Origin: Paenibacillus abyssi
GTDB lineage: Bacteria; Bacillota; Bacilli; Paenibacillales; Paenibacillaceae
Direction: 5' to 3'
Assembly (NCBI RefSeq): GCF_014640295.1
Contig: NZ_BMGR01000005.1
Span: 186,001 to 250,000, forward strand
Length of the DNA stretch: 64,000 nucleotides
Shown here: positions 51,461 to 60,514 of the stretch, piece by piece
Layout: each line of letters starts with the position of its first letter
Position numbering within the stretch: position 1 is the first letter of the stretch
Notes under the pieces: generated by a model
Databases searched by the model: none
Told to the model about the DNA's origin: nothing
Seen by the model: only the letters and a program-made list of their open reading frames with translations
Program-made: the position numbers and the translations under genes

Positions 51461-52384
51461 CTACCAGATGTGCTGAATCACATAAATCCAGAAGCTGACA
51501 GACACCACGCTGAATAAAGTGGATAAAAAAGCGGTCTGTGCCGTAAAGTCCGGCTCGCTCCCGAATTCCACCGCCAGCAGCACGCCCGCCAATGAAGCCG
51601 GAACCGTACAAGTCAAAAGCAGCGCCTGCGCCAGAATGCCTTCCATACCGAGAAGAAGCAGAATGATGAGGCCAAGCAGCGGAGCGGCGCACAGCTTCAG
51701 TACGATGGATACCGCTATATCGCGGTTGCCCAAGCTCCACTTGATCTGTCCCAGCTGCACTCCCAGTGTCAGCAGAGCAAACGCCAGGAACCCCTGCGCC
51801 ATATACTGTATCGGAGTCAGCAGCGCCCCGGGAATCGCCGTATTCGAGGCATTCAGGACGAATCCGGTTGCCATACAGTACAGGGAAGGATAAGCAGCCA
51901 TCGTCTTCACGAGACGGCTCCACTTCATCCGCCCCGATACATTGTATAAGCCGAATGTATTCAGGAGGAACGTCTGGGTCATCATCACGATCATTTGTAC
52001 GGAAAGCGCGAAGGCATCCTGCATGAATACGAGCTGGTTCAGAGGAATGCCGTAGTTCCCGTTATTATCCAGCATAACGCTGTTGCGCACAGCCCCTGCC
52101 ACAGTGAACCGCAGCCTTCTGACCCGCACGTACAGTTCCACGATCAGCAGCAGCGCGGCATAGAAAATAACAAGAAACAGCAGCACATCCAGGACGGTGG
52201 CGGCTGTTACGTTGGATTCATAGGCCAGTATGAAACAGATCGCCGGAAAAAAGATATAAAATAACAGCTTCGTCATTGTTCTGATATCCAGCGGAAACAG
52301 CTTGTTCAGCAGCATTCCTGCGATGACCAGAACAGCGATGGGCAGCACCTGATTGATTATGATCGGTATCGCAAGCCCTCCCAT
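51461..52384 (-). CDS. AEC-family transporter
   Basis: About 307 residues with about ten membrane segments in two halves, the fold of auxin-efflux-carrier/malonate-type permeases. Characteristic segments: NSVMLDNNGNYGIPLNQLVF and SLAGVLLAVEFGSEPDF near the C-terminus. Neither start (GTG 52411 nor ATG 52384) has an ideal ribosome site; 52384 is chosen because helix 1 begins there. In a malic enzyme neighbourhood, dicarboxylate or acid transport is plausible. Confidence 0.82.
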   Translation of the reverse strand: MGGLAIPIIINQVLPIAVLVIAGMLLNKLFPLDIRTMTKLLFYIFFPAICFILAYESNVTAATVLDVLLFLVIFYAALLLIVELYVRVRRLRFTVAGAVRNSVMLDNNGNYGIPLNQLVFMQDAFALSVQMIVMMTQTFLLNTFGLYNVSGRMKWSRLVKTMAAYPSLYCMATGFVLNASNTAIPGALLTPIQYMAQGFLAFALLTLGVQLGQIKWSLGNRDIAVSIVLKLCAAPLLGLIILLLLGMEGILAQALLLTCTVPASLAGVLLAVEFGSEPDFTAQTAFLSTLFSVVSVSFWIYVIQHIW

Positions 52385-52458
52385 CCCTCGTCCAGCCGGC
52401 AAGGACGGCACTCCGGAACCGGATGTTTGCCCCCGATCCGAACGCCATCTTATTCCGT

Positions 52459-53265
52459 CTATTCATTGACCGTCTCCCGTCCCTGTTGTTCATAAGTGCT
52501 GAACATACGATAAGGCACGGACAGGTCCTGCAGCAGGTTCGATTTGTCTTCGATCGCAAGCTCTACGGTAATATAGCCCTGATAACCATGCCCCAGCAGC
52601 ATGTCGATGAACCGGCGGTTATCCGTCACGCCCTGGCCGAACTTGACAAACACTTCCTCCCCTTTGCGGGCCGTTTCCTTCACATGAATATGATGGATCC
52701 GATTATGGAGTCTGGCGGCAACCTCATCCAGCCCCAACCCGGACGCTTCAAAATGACCGGTGTCCGCGCAAACGCCCAGATTGGGTGAATCCAGTTCGGA
52801 GAAGATGTGCTCATAATCCTCGATAAATTCCAGGTTGTTGCTTGCATGATTTTCCAGGCAGATCAGAACGCCCCGTTCCTCCGAATACGGAACAACCTGC
52901 CTGAGCGCTGTCAGAACAGCTTCCATGCCGCCCTGTTGTCCTCTTGCTCCCCCTGTCGCCACAATGCGGTGGCAGCCAAGCTCCCTGGCCGCGTCGATCA
53001 TACGCAGCTTATGGCACACATCCTTGCTGATCTCATGATGATTCGAGCCGCCGAATGAGGAGCCGTATACCGCAATCGGCTTTAATCCCGCTTCCGCGCA
53101 TCTGAGCTGCAGACGGCGGATATTCAGCGGCGTCAGATCGGAAGGATACCAGCAGTTCAATTCGATGTGCCTGTATCCGATCTGCGGCATCAGCCTCATG
53201 CTGCTTACGAAATGATGATCGCCGAAGCCGTCGCAGGACAGGCTGGCGCATGCCAGTCCGATCAT
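52459..53265 (-). CDS. Sugar phosphate isomerase/epimerase, xylose isomerase-like TIM barrel
   Basis: About 268 residues of the AP endonuclease 2/xylose isomerase-like fold. Metal residues appear in LICLENHASNN (Glu), GVCADTGHFEASG (Asp, His), HHIHVKE (His) and TVELAIED (Glu). ATG at 53265 has AAGGGGG with 6-base spacing. An open frame continues to 54054 but overlaps the next gene in another frame and is meaningless. Together with the similar gene at 58985-59776 it probably handles an uncommon sugar or inositol-like compound. Confidence 0.88.
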   Translation of the reverse strand: MIGLACASLSCDGFGDHHFVSSMRLMPQIGYRHIELNCWYPSDLTPLNIRRLQLRCAEAGLKPIAVYGSSFGGSNHHEISKDVCHKLRMIDAARELGCHRIVATGGARGQQGGMEAVLTALRQVVPYSEERGVLICLENHASNNLEFIEDYEHIFSELDSPNLGVCADTGHFEASGLGLDEVAARLHNRIHHIHVKETARKGEEVFVKFGQGVTDNRRFIDMLLGHGYQGYITVELAIEDKSNLLQDLSVPYRMFSTYEQQGRETVNE

Positions 53266-53312
53266 ACGCATCCCCCTTCCGTATTGAATTGCATCCGTTT
53301 TGGGAGACACTG

Positions 53313-54155
53313 TTATCGCGTCCCGGGATGCATGCCGATGGCGGAAAACTTGCGGATTTGAGCGGTAATTCCGGTCTCCGTCGGCAGCCGCTCCATACTG
53401 GAAGCGCCATAAAAGCCATGCAGTCCCTCCGCCTTCGACAGGACATATTCCGCATCCTCGGGCTCGGATATGGGTCCTCCATGGCACAGTGTGATCACAT
53501 CCGGATTCTCCTGCGATGCCGCTGCGATAATCGCCCCCACCTGCTCCGCCGCCTCGTCCAGGCTCATCGTCGTCCGGGCGCCGATCGATCCTTTGGAGGT
53601 CAGTCCCATATGAGCGACGATGATATCTGCGCCCGCTGCGGCCATCTGCCTGGCCTCCTCCACATTGAACACATACGGTGTCGTCAGCAGCTCCAGCTTG
53701 CTCGCTTGGGCGATCATCTTCACCTCCAGCTCGTAGCTCATGCCGGTCTCCTCCAGATTTTGCCGGAACAACCCGTCGCATAAGCCGACCGTCGGAAAAT
53801 TCTGCACACCGGCAAAACCGATCTCCTTGATCTGCTTCAGGAACCGGTCCATGTTCCGGAAAGGATCGGTGCCGCATACGCCTGCAAGAACAGGCGTATG
53901 CTCCACGATCGTCAGTACCTCCGCGGCCATCTCCATAACAATCGCATTGGCGTCCCCGTAAGGCATGAGACCAGCGAGCGACCCTCTGCCGGCCATCCGG
54001 AATCTTCCCGAATTGTAGATGACGATCAGGTCGATACCGCCAGCTTCCTCGCATTTGGCGGAAATGCCGGTCCCTGCGCCGCCGCCGATTATCGGACGGC
54101 CTTCCTGAATTTTTGTTCTCAGCCTGTCCAGAATATCCACTCTTATCGTACTCAC
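53313..54155 (-). CDS. TIM-barrel PEP-hydrolase-like protein (Tm-1 C-terminal half)
   Basis: A 280-residue TIM barrel of the phosphoenolpyruvate hydrolase-like/Tm-1 C-terminal family. Typical segments: [35 protein letters not shown] (residues 20-54, split here), [15 protein letters not shown] and [19 protein letters not shown]. It relates to isocitrate-lyase-like barrels but its reaction is not established. It overlaps the UPF0261 gene by 4 bases (ATGA), so the two are translated together. See the finding on the split Tm-1 pair. Confidence 0.85.
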   Translation of the reverse strand: MSTIRVDILDRLRTKIQEGRPIIGGGAGTGISAKCEEAGGIDLIVIYNSGRFRMAGRGSLAGLMPYGDANAIVMEMAAEVLTIVEHTPVLAGVCGTDPFRNMDRFLKQIKEIGFAGVQNFPTVGLCDGLFRQNLEETGMSYELEVKMIAQASKLELLTTPYVFNVEEARQMAAAGADIIVAHMGLTSKGSIGARTTMSLDEAAEQVGAIIAAASQENPDVITLCHGGPISEPEDAEYVLSKAEGLHGFYGASSMERLPTETGITAQIRKFSAIGMHPGTR

Positions 54156-55381
54156 GTGGCTCCCCCTCCCTTCATCAGCTCCATTAACTTGCCGACGGCC
54201 CGGTCGGCAAATTCGGGATCGTTAATGGCAGCGTCCACTTCTTCAACCGGGATTTCGTCCTTCACATAAGTCTTGATCGCGCTGAACATCGCCTGGTCCG
54301 CTTCCGGCCACCAGAATTCGTTATTTTCGGTGCCGAGGATCGATACGCCCCGCAGCGGCAGCAAGAAAGCGGTCGGACCGCCGGCGCGGTTGGCTTTCTC
54401 CGCGAAGATCCGGCCCATCCGCTCATTCTCTTCCGGTGTCGTCCGCATAAGCGTGACGCCAGGGTTCCAGATGTAAAGCTTCCGGTCTGCGAAGGTATCC
54501 GGTACGGTAGCCCGCGGACCGAAGTTAACCATATCGACGCAGCCTGGCACGATCAGATGCGGTATACCGGCTTTCCCTGCCGCCTCCAACCGGTCCGGTC
54601 CCGCCGCAAATACGCCGCCGCACAGCTCATCCGCCCATTCCGTCGTTGTAATATCGAGCACGGCCGAGATCAGTCCATCCTCCACCAGCTGCTCCATCGT
54701 CCGGCCGCCGGTGCCTGTGCAGTGAAACACAAGCACCTCATAACCCGAATTTTCCAGAATATTTCGACATCTGTTTACGCACTCTGTCGTATTGCCGAAC
54801 ATCGTCACCGCAACAACCGGGCGGGTGCTCGCCGTCTCCTCTCTTTCCATCTCCACCATGCCGCATATCGCTCCGACCGCTTCCCGGTAGATAACCCGGC
54901 TGATCCGGTTCACGCCCGCTACATCGACGACGGAAGGAATAAGCGTAATATCCCGGGTATCGAGCATCATGCGGGTATCGCCGCTGGCCGCGGTAGAAAC
55001 AAGCACCTTGGGCACCCCCAGCGGTAGGCTGCGCATCGCAGCACTGATGACCGAGCTGCCGCCTGTGCCGCCCATGCCAAAAATGCCGTCGAATTTCCCT
55101 TCATCGTAGAGCAGCCGTACCAGACGGGCAGCCCCTTCGCTCATCGCGGACATTGCCTTCCCCCTGTCTCCCGCTTCCCTCAGAGCGGTCAGCGAGGAAC
55201 CTGCAGCTTCGGCGACCCGCTCCGCGCCGATATCGACCGTCCCCGATTTCGGGCTTCCGATGACGCTGAAATCCATCTTCAGCGTGCGGTGGCCCCTTCC
55301 TTCGATACAAGCGGCAACATAATCGTACTCTTCACCTTTCATGTCGTAAGCGCCAAGCAGCAGGATGACTTTCGAATCCAT
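54152..55381 (-). CDS. Tm-1-like/UPF0261 ATP-binding protein (Tm-1 N-terminal half)
   Basis: A 409-residue protein of the UPF0261/Tm-1-like family. Key segments: [20 protein letters not shown] near the start, [20 protein letters not shown] (glycine-rich, residues about 103-122), STAASGDTR and, later, [12 protein letters not shown] and [15 protein letters not shown]. Structures of the plant Tm-1 N-terminal half show nucleotide binding in the glycine-rich loops. In bacteria it almost always pairs with the TIM-barrel gene next door. Start at 55381 with a GGGAGG site. Confidence 0.9.
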   Translation of the reverse strand: MDSKVILLLGAYDMKGEEYDYVAACIEGRGHRTLKMDFSVIGSPKSGTVDIGAERVAEAAGSSLTALREAGDRGKAMSAMSEGAARLVRLLYDEGKFDGIFGMGGTGGSSVISAAMRSLPLGVPKVLVSTAASGDTRMMLDTRDITLIPSVVDVAGVNRISRVIYREAVGAICGMVEMEREETASTRPVVAVTMFGNTTECVNRCRNILENSGYEVLVFHCTGTGGRTMEQLVEDGLISAVLDITTTEWADELCGGVFAAGPDRLEAAGKAGIPHLIVPGCVDMVNFGPRATVPDTFADRKLYIWNPGVTLMRTTPEENERMGRIFAEKANRAGGPTAFLLPLRGVSILGTENNEFWWPEADQAMFSAIKTYVKDEIPVEEVDAAINDPEFADRAVGKLMELMKGGGAT

Positions 55382-55408
55382 GAAAATAGCCTCCCGTTTC
55401 TTGAAAAA

Positions 55409-56581
55409 TCAAAATGTCGGACCGATCCGCCAGATGCCGAAATCATGCTGTTTCATAATTTCCGACTTTGTCATCTTGCCGTTGCACACCCGGACAACCT
55501 CATCCATCAGCCTTTCCGATACAGACGCCAGCGTTTCTGTGCCTTCAATGATCGTGCCGGCGTTAAAATCGATATTATCCGACATCCGTTCATAGATCCC
55601 GGTATTCGTCGCGATCTTGATCACCGGCGCGATCGGGGAGCCGGTCGGCGTCCCGCGGCCCGTCGTGAACAGGACGAGCTGCGAGCCGCCGGCGACCATG
55701 CCCGTCATCTGCTCGATATCCTGGCCAGGCGTATCCATCCAGACAAGCCCTTTGCGGGAAGGCGCTTGCGCATAATCGATCAGCTCCTGCAGCGCGCTCG
55801 AACCGGACTTTGCAGACGCGCCGAGCGATTTCTCCTCCAGCGAGCTCAGACCGCCCTTAATATTGCCAGGGCTCGGATTCCCGGTGCGGATATCGATCCC
55901 CATTCCGAAGGCGCGCTTCTCCATCGCCCCGATCACCTCATACACGCGCTTGCGCACATGCTCGTTCACCGCCCGCTCGGCCAGCAGATGCTCGGCGCCG
56001 ATCAGCTCGGTCGTTTCGGCCAGTATGGCGGTTCCCCCTTCAGTGACCAGCATATCGCTGAACCGGCCGACAGCCGGATTGGCCGACAGCCCGGAGCAAG
56101 CGTCCGAGCCGCCGCATTCGGTGCCCACGATCAGATCGGATAATGAGCATTCCACTCTCATCTCCGCGGACGCCTCCTGCACCATGCGCGCGGCCAGGCG
56201 GGCCGCCTGCGCGATCGCGCTGAGCGTGCCGCCCTCGTCCTGTATGGAGACGAGCTCGACAGGCTTGCCCGTTTTCTTTAATTCCGAGTAGACGCTTCGC
56301 GCCTGATGGGTCTCGCATCCGAGTCCCATGACGACAACGCCGTACACATTCGGATTCGCGCCCATCCCGTAGTAGGTGCGGAACGTCTGATCGTAATCCA
56401 CGCCCACCTGTGCGCAGCCGTGCTGATGAATGAACGATACGGCACCCTGAACCAGATCTGCAGCCTGCTTGGCGGCCTGCGTCGCACAGGTAATCGTCGG
56501 CAGAATCAGCACATGGTTGCGAATCCCGACACTGCCATCGGGCCGCCGGTAAGCCATTATTTTGTGGTCACTCGTTGTCAT
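55409..56581 (-). CDS. UxaA-type dehydratase large subunit (altronate/galactarate dehydratase-like)
   Basis: About 390 residues with the pattern of the large domain of altronate and galactarate dehydratases: GIRNHVLILPTITC, HQHGCAQVGVD, GLGCETHQA, then SDLIVGTECGGSDACSGLSANPA and the late FTTGRGTPTGSPIAPVIKIATN. Conserved cysteines may bind iron. The subunit dehydrates a sugar acid to a 2-keto-3-deoxy acid. ATG 56581 has GAGGTG with about 8-base spacing and overlaps the small-subunit gene by 14 bases, whereas in many bacteria the two are one chain. Confidence 0.88.
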   Translation of the reverse strand: MTTSDHKIMAYRRPDGSVGIRNHVLILPTITCATQAAKQAADLVQGAVSFIHQHGCAQVGVDYDQTFRTYYGMGANPNVYGVVVMGLGCETHQARSVYSELKKTGKPVELVSIQDEGGTLSAIAQAARLAARMVQEASAEMRVECSLSDLIVGTECGGSDACSGLSANPAVGRFSDMLVTEGGTAILAETTELIGAEHLLAERAVNEHVRKRVYEVIGAMEKRAFGMGIDIRTGNPSPGNIKGGLSSLEEKSLGASAKSGSSALQELIDYAQAPSRKGLVWMDTPGQDIEQMTGMVAGGSQLVLFTTGRGTPTGSPIAPVIKIATNTGIYERMSDNIDFNAGTIIEGTETLASVSERLMDEVVRVCNGKMTKSEIMKQHDFGIWRIGPTF

Positions 56582-56870
56582 TGCGGTCACCTCTTCCACG
56601 TTTGCCTTCCAGATTATGAACATGCACATGCTCCCCAGCACGAATATCGCATACCGCCGCTCCGATAACCTGGCCGTATTTACAAATATCTTCTCCCTGC
56701 AAAATGGAGCGGACCGCGAATTTGTGCCCGAATTCGATCCGCTGAGCGAGCAGCACCTGCTCCTGCCTGCCGTCCGCCTGAACGGTCACCGTAGCGCCGG
56801 AAGCCAGCTCCTCAAGCGCAGTCGCCACATTGTCGGTTGTGTTTAACCATATCGTTTTGTAAGCAGTCAT
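56568..56870 (-). CDS. UxaA-type dehydratase small (SAF-domain) subunit
   Basis: About 100 residues forming the SAF domain that, in altronate dehydratase, is fused at the N-terminus of the large domain. Visible: ATALEELASGATVTVQADG, QRIEFGHKFAVRSI, GQVIGAAVCDIRAGEHVHVHN; the histidine-rich end HVHVHNLEG is typical. ATG at 56870 has GAGGTG with 9-base spacing. It overlaps the large-subunit gene and should act with it. Confidence 0.9.
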   Translation of the reverse strand: MTAYKTIWLNTTDNVATALEELASGATVTVQADGRQEQVLLAQRIEFGHKFAVRSILQGEDICKYGQVIGAAVCDIRAGEHVHVHNLEGKRGRGDRNDNE

Positions 56871-56904
56871 ACCAGGTTCACCTCTCGCCGAAGTAATTGT
56901 GGAA

Positions 56905-58062
56905 TCAGACGCCATCGTAAGCGCTGCGGATAATGGCGCGGATGTCCTCAGGCGTCGTGAGACGCGGATTGATCAGGACATTGCCGCTTCGCATCGAATC
57001 CTCGACCATCTTGTCGAGCGCCTGTATATCCACGCCCAGATCCCGAATGTTCGCCGGAATGCGGAGACGCCGGTTCAGGTCTACAACGGCCTCTACCGCC
57101 ATTTCCGCCGCCCGCTCCCGGGAGACCCCTGCGGTATTACAGCCGAGTGCTTCGGCAATATCGGCCATTGCCTCCACACATGCAGGGAGATTGAAGCGCA
57201 TGACATACGGCAGCAGTGCAGCGTTGGCAACGCCATGCGCGATATTGAAGATGCCGCCCATCGTGTGCGAGATCGCGTGCACATTGCCCAGCCGCGACTG
57301 GGCAAAAGCGGCTCCGGCCATCATCGAGGCAACGAGTATCTGTTCCCGGCTGCACACATCGGTTCCGGCATAGTAGGCCTTGTCGATGTTAGCGGCGATC
57401 ATCCGGATCGCCGCCAGTGCAAACGCCTGGCTGACCGGGCTGGCCGCCTTGGACGTATACGATTCAATTGCATGTGTAAGCGCATCCATTCCAGTGGCGG
57501 CAGTAATGGATTGCGGCAGCTTCAACGTCAGCAGCGGATCGAGTATCGCAAGCCTGGGGAAAAGATAAGGACTGATAACAGCCGCTTTGAACGACGTCTG
57601 CTTATTCGTTACAATCGTTGCCGCGGTCACTTCGCTTCCCGTTCCGGCCGTCGTCGGAATAGCGACCAGCGGAACACCGGAATTCGCGATTTTTCCGACG
57701 CCTTCATAATCCAGAATGTTCCCGGGGTTGCCGGCCATGACAGAGATGCCTTTCGCCGTATCGATGCTGCTGCCGCCGCCAAAGGCAATTATACAATCGC
57801 AGCCGTGTCCGCGCAGGCTATCCAGTCCGCTCATGATGCTTTCAGCGCTCGGATTGGGCTCCACTTTGTCATAGATCGCATATTCAATGTCCGTGTTTTG
57901 CAGGGAGGCCAGCATGTCGCCCAGCATATTCGCTTTTACAATGCCCGCATCCGTCACGATCAGCGCTTTGCGGATACCGTATGAAGACAGGAACTTGCCG
58001 GTACGGCTTGTTAATCCGGCGCCGCATTCCACTCGGGTCGGCATATAATATTGGTAGTCCAC
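56905..58062 (-). CDS. Iron-containing alcohol dehydrogenase
   Basis: About 385 residues of the type III (iron) family. Cofactor loop AFGGGSSIDTAKGISV, TTAGTGSEVT, then metal histidines in AMTHAIESYTS-type region (here ALTHAIESY), and GNVHAISHTMGGIFNIAHGVANA. It oxidises a secondary alcohol or reduces a keto acid with NAD(P). GTG at 58062 is chosen because AGGAGG has 7-base spacing; the longer frame to 58134 lacks a site. It is the first gene of the lower operon after the regulator. Confidence 0.92.
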   Translation of the reverse strand: MDYQYYMPTRVECGAGLTSRTGKFLSSYGIRKALIVTDAGIVKANMLGDMLASLQNTDIEYAIYDKVEPNPSAESIMSGLDSLRGHGCDCIIAFGGGSSIDTAKGISVMAGNPGNILDYEGVGKIANSGVPLVAIPTTAGTGSEVTAATIVTNKQTSFKAAVISPYLFPRLAILDPLLTLKLPQSITAATGMDALTHAIESYTSKAASPVSQAFALAAIRMIAANIDKAYYAGTDVCSREQILVASMMAGAAFAQSRLGNVHAISHTMGGIFNIAHGVANAALLPYVMRFNLPACVEAMADIAEALGCNTAGVSRERAAEMAVEAVVDLNRRLRIPANIRDLGVDIQALDKMVEDSMRSGNVLINPRLTTPEDIRAIIRSAYDGV

Positions 58063-58167
58063 GTTGTTGCCTCCTCGCTCTTTGGCATATACATTCTGTA
58101 ATAGGTCTGCCTGAGCCCAATAAAATGATGCCATGAAGCCGCTTTTCTTTCTCTCATGGCACTTTTC

Positions 58168-58908
58168 TCATACGGGCGGCTCGGCCTCCAATTGCTCATC
58201 TTTCTGAATTTCGTTAATTAACCGGCTCGTGGCATCGCCCATATGCGCTTCCATCGCTTTGACCGCCTGAAGAGGATTCCCTTCAGAGACCGCTTTATAA
58301 ATGTTGTAATGATCGACGTAGGAGAAGCTCGTTTCTCCGGCGGCATCGATCACGCATTTGATCCAGGTCCGAAGCAGCGACTGCAGACTGGTCAATACCC
58401 CTTTAAGCGCTGTGTTCTTGGCCATCTCCGCCAGCTTCAAATGAAACGCGATATCGTGCTCGACAAAATTGTCCAGCGTGGAATGCTTCAACCGCTCCAG
58501 AATCTCGCCAAGCTGCTGCACTTCCTCCGGCGTTCTTCGCTCGGCCGCATATTTGACGATTGAAATCTCGATTTCCTTCCTTGCTTCAATAATATCCATC
58601 ATGTGCTTCTCGCCAAGCAGCAGTCCCCATTCGATCGATTGGGTGAGAAGAGCCGAATCCAGCTTCTTCAGATAGGTGCCGTCACCCTGTCTCACTTCGA
58701 CGATGCCAAGCACAGTCAACGCTTTAAGCGCTTCACGGATGGCCGAGCGGCCTACCTGCATCGCTTCCTGAAGCTTGCGCTCCGTCGGCAGCTTATCGCC
58801 GGGACGAATGCTCCCGGAGAAGATATAATCCAGCAATCTCTTCGTCAGTTCGACGACCAGAGAGTTTTTGGGGACCGGCTCGAATTGGTATTCCTTATTA
58901 TTCAACAT
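58168..58908 (-). CDS. FadR-type GntR transcriptional regulator
   Basis: About 246 residues. The winged helix-turn-helix (GDKLPTERKLQEAMQVGRSAIREALKALTVLGIVEVRQGDGTYL) is typical GntR, and the C-terminal FCD domain has its metal/ligand histidines in VEHDIAFHLKLAEMAKNT, YVDHYNIYKAV and AMEAHMGDA. Such regulators repress sugar-acid catabolic genes until the pathway ligand binds. ATG 58908 has AGAGGA with 9-base spacing, so 58917 is less likely. It lies between the dehydratase block and the upstream isomerase/transport block and probably controls both. Confidence 0.92.
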   Translation of the reverse strand: MLNNKEYQFEPVPKNSLVVELTKRLLDYIFSGSIRPGDKLPTERKLQEAMQVGRSAIREALKALTVLGIVEVRQGDGTYLKKLDSALLTQSIEWGLLLGEKHMMDIIEARKEIEISIVKYAAERRTPEEVQQLGEILERLKHSTLDNFVEHDIAFHLKLAEMAKNTALKGVLTSLQSLLRTWIKCVIDAAGETSFSYVDHYNIYKAVSEGNPLQAVKAMEAHMGDATSRLINEIQKDEQLEAEPPV

Positions 58909-58921
58909 GGGCTTCATTCCT

Positions 58922-58944
58922 CTTAGTCAATTGGTCAACCTATA
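58922..58944 (-). promoter_or_regulatory. Possible GntR/FadR operator and promoter
   Basis: A near-palindrome, TTGACCAATTGAC (minus strand), with TTGGTCAA, recalls FadR-family operators (TNGTNNNACNA-type). A TATAGG box lies just upstream. Autoregulation is likely but unproven. Confidence 0.4.
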
Positions 58945-58984
58945 GAGGAATTCTAGAGAAACATTGGCATTTCGTCAAGCTGCT

Positions 58985-59776
58985 CTACACGGCCAGCCCG
59001 CGCTGCAGGAACGCTCTGCTGAGCATGGCGCATTCCAAAGGCGTCCGGTCCAAGCTCAGTCCATCGTTACCGTTTTGCTCCACCAGGATCCAGCCCTGAT
59101 AGCCTGTATCCCGAACCCATTGAAAGACAGCCTCGTAGTCGCAATATCCCTCCCCGAGCGGCGTATTCAGATCCGTCCGTTCATTCCAATCCTTGAACTC
59201 CATGAACTTGATCCGCTCCTTATATTTTCTCAGAAACGCAATCGCCCTCTCCTGTGGAGGAAGCTCGATAAAGTCCTTGGTCGCATGGCCCAGATCCAGC
59301 ATCATGAATACGCGGGCGGGGTCGACCTCCGCATGCACGCGTTCCAGGTCGGTGAAGGTTTCCCCTATGCCTCTCGTATGATTATGGTAGAACGTCCTGA
59401 CTCCGTATCCGAGACTCATCTCGCCGATCCGGTCCAGCCACTCCCCCAATTCACGGTAGGCCTTCGGGCCGCCCTTGGGGTCGATGTACGCCAGAATCTC
59501 GCAGCCGTTGACGGCCAGGCATTCGCATACCTTCTTGTAATAATCGAAGTCCGGCTGGAAGTGGACGTCCACACTTGCAAGCTTCAACCCGTTCCTGTCC
59601 AGCATCGCCTTCAGCTGATGCGGCCGGTCCATGAAGCTGGCCAGGCTGCTGCTTGCAAATCCGGTAATTCCGTCATACCCCGCTTCCTTGACTTCCATAA
59701 GCCAAGGCTCGAATTGTTCACCGGCTGGATTGTTCCAGTTCAGCCCCATTGCCGCCACTTGAATATCCGTTTTCAT
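58985..59776 (-). CDS. Sugar phosphate isomerase/epimerase, xylose isomerase-like TIM barrel
   Basis: A 263-residue TIM barrel of the IolE/hydroxypyruvate isomerase-like group. Metal residues: FYHNHTRGIG (His), MMLDLGHATKD (Asp, His), FMEFKDWNERT and ILVEQNGNDG (Glu). It is the last gene of the upper operon that starts with the sugar ABC importer. A GGAGGG site precedes the start. Inositol-type or keto-sugar isomerisation is likely. Confidence 0.9.
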   Translation of the reverse strand: MKTDIQVAAMGLNWNNPAGEQFEPWLMEVKEAGYDGITGFASSSLASFMDRPHQLKAMLDRNGLKLASVDVHFQPDFDYYKKVCECLAVNGCEILAYIDPKGGPKAYRELGEWLDRIGEMSLGYGVRTFYHNHTRGIGETFTDLERVHAEVDPARVFMMLDLGHATKDFIELPPQERAIAFLRKYKERIKFMEFKDWNERTDLNTPLGEGYCDYEAVFQWVRDTGYQGWILVEQNGNDGLSLDRTPLECAMLSRAFLQRGLAV

Positions 59777-59785
59777 AGCACCCTC

Positions 59786-60514
59786 CTACCACGGTAATGG
59801 ATTGCCTTCATGGTCCATATAAATGTCTTCATTAATCTCCGTCCGGCTTTCGATGAGCGCAACAATATTGCGGGCGGACTGAATCGACTCGAAGGGAGCG
59901 TCCTTCATCCGCCCGATGTCACCGAAGAGATGGGTCCGCATCCAACCGGGATGAATGGCGAGCACTTTAAGCCCCTGGTCTTTCAAGTGGTTATGAATAA
60001 TTTTGGACTGCATGTTCAGGGCGGACTTGGACATCGTATAGCCGAACTGGTTCATCCGGGTAACCAGCGAGACACTGCCTGCAACCGAGGAGATATTGAC
60101 AAGCGTCTTGCTCCGGGCGTTCAGCAGAAGCTCGATCACCGATTGCGTCACCCGCAAAGGGCCGAGCGTGTTAATATCGAACAATTGTAGAATATCCTCT
60201 TCATACTGAGCTTCCAGGATCGTTCCGGAGCGGTCGCTGGCCAGCCCGGCGTTGTTGATGAGCAGATTCAGCGAATCCGTATCGGCCTGGATCGTCTCCG
60301 CAGCTTCGTCGGCAGATGCGCGGCTTGTCACATCCAGCGGCACAATCACCAGGTTGTCCTTTCCCCCACATTCCCGCTGCAGGCCCCCAAGCTCCGGCCA
60401 ATGCGGCAGAAAGCTGCCGGCATAAACCTTGTACCCTTTCTCCAGCAGCACACGAACCAGTCCGAGCCCAAGCCCTCTGTCGGCGCCTGTTACATAAGCG
60501 TTTGCCCGTTCCAT
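59786..60514 (-). CDS. Short-chain dehydrogenase/reductase
   Basis: A 242-residue SDR with TGADRGLGLGLVRVL (cofactor loop), LLINNAGLA, SSVAGSVS (catalytic Ser) and GYTMSKSAL (Tyr and Lys). All catalytic residues are in place. Its first codon overlaps the stop of the next gene upstream (60514), so the two are translationally coupled. In this cluster a sugar or sugar-acid dehydrogenase is likely. Confidence 0.92.
   Translation of the reverse strand: MERANAYVTGADRGLGLGLVRVLLEKGYKVYAGSFLPHWPELGGLQRECGGKDNLVIVPLDVTSRASADEAAETIQADTDSLNLLINNAGLASDRSGTILEAQYEEDILQLFDINTLGPLRVTQSVIELLLNARSKTLVNISSVAGSVSLVTRMNQFGYTMSKSALNMQSKIIHNHLKDQGLKVLAIHPGWMRTHLFGDIGRMKDAPFESIQSARNIVALIESRTEINEDIYMDHEGNPLPW

Noticed and set aside
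52459-54054. A 531-codon frame extending the sugar isomerase gene
   Set aside because: Its first half overlaps the Tm-1 barrel gene in another frame and has no protein-like character; the isomerase starts at 53265.
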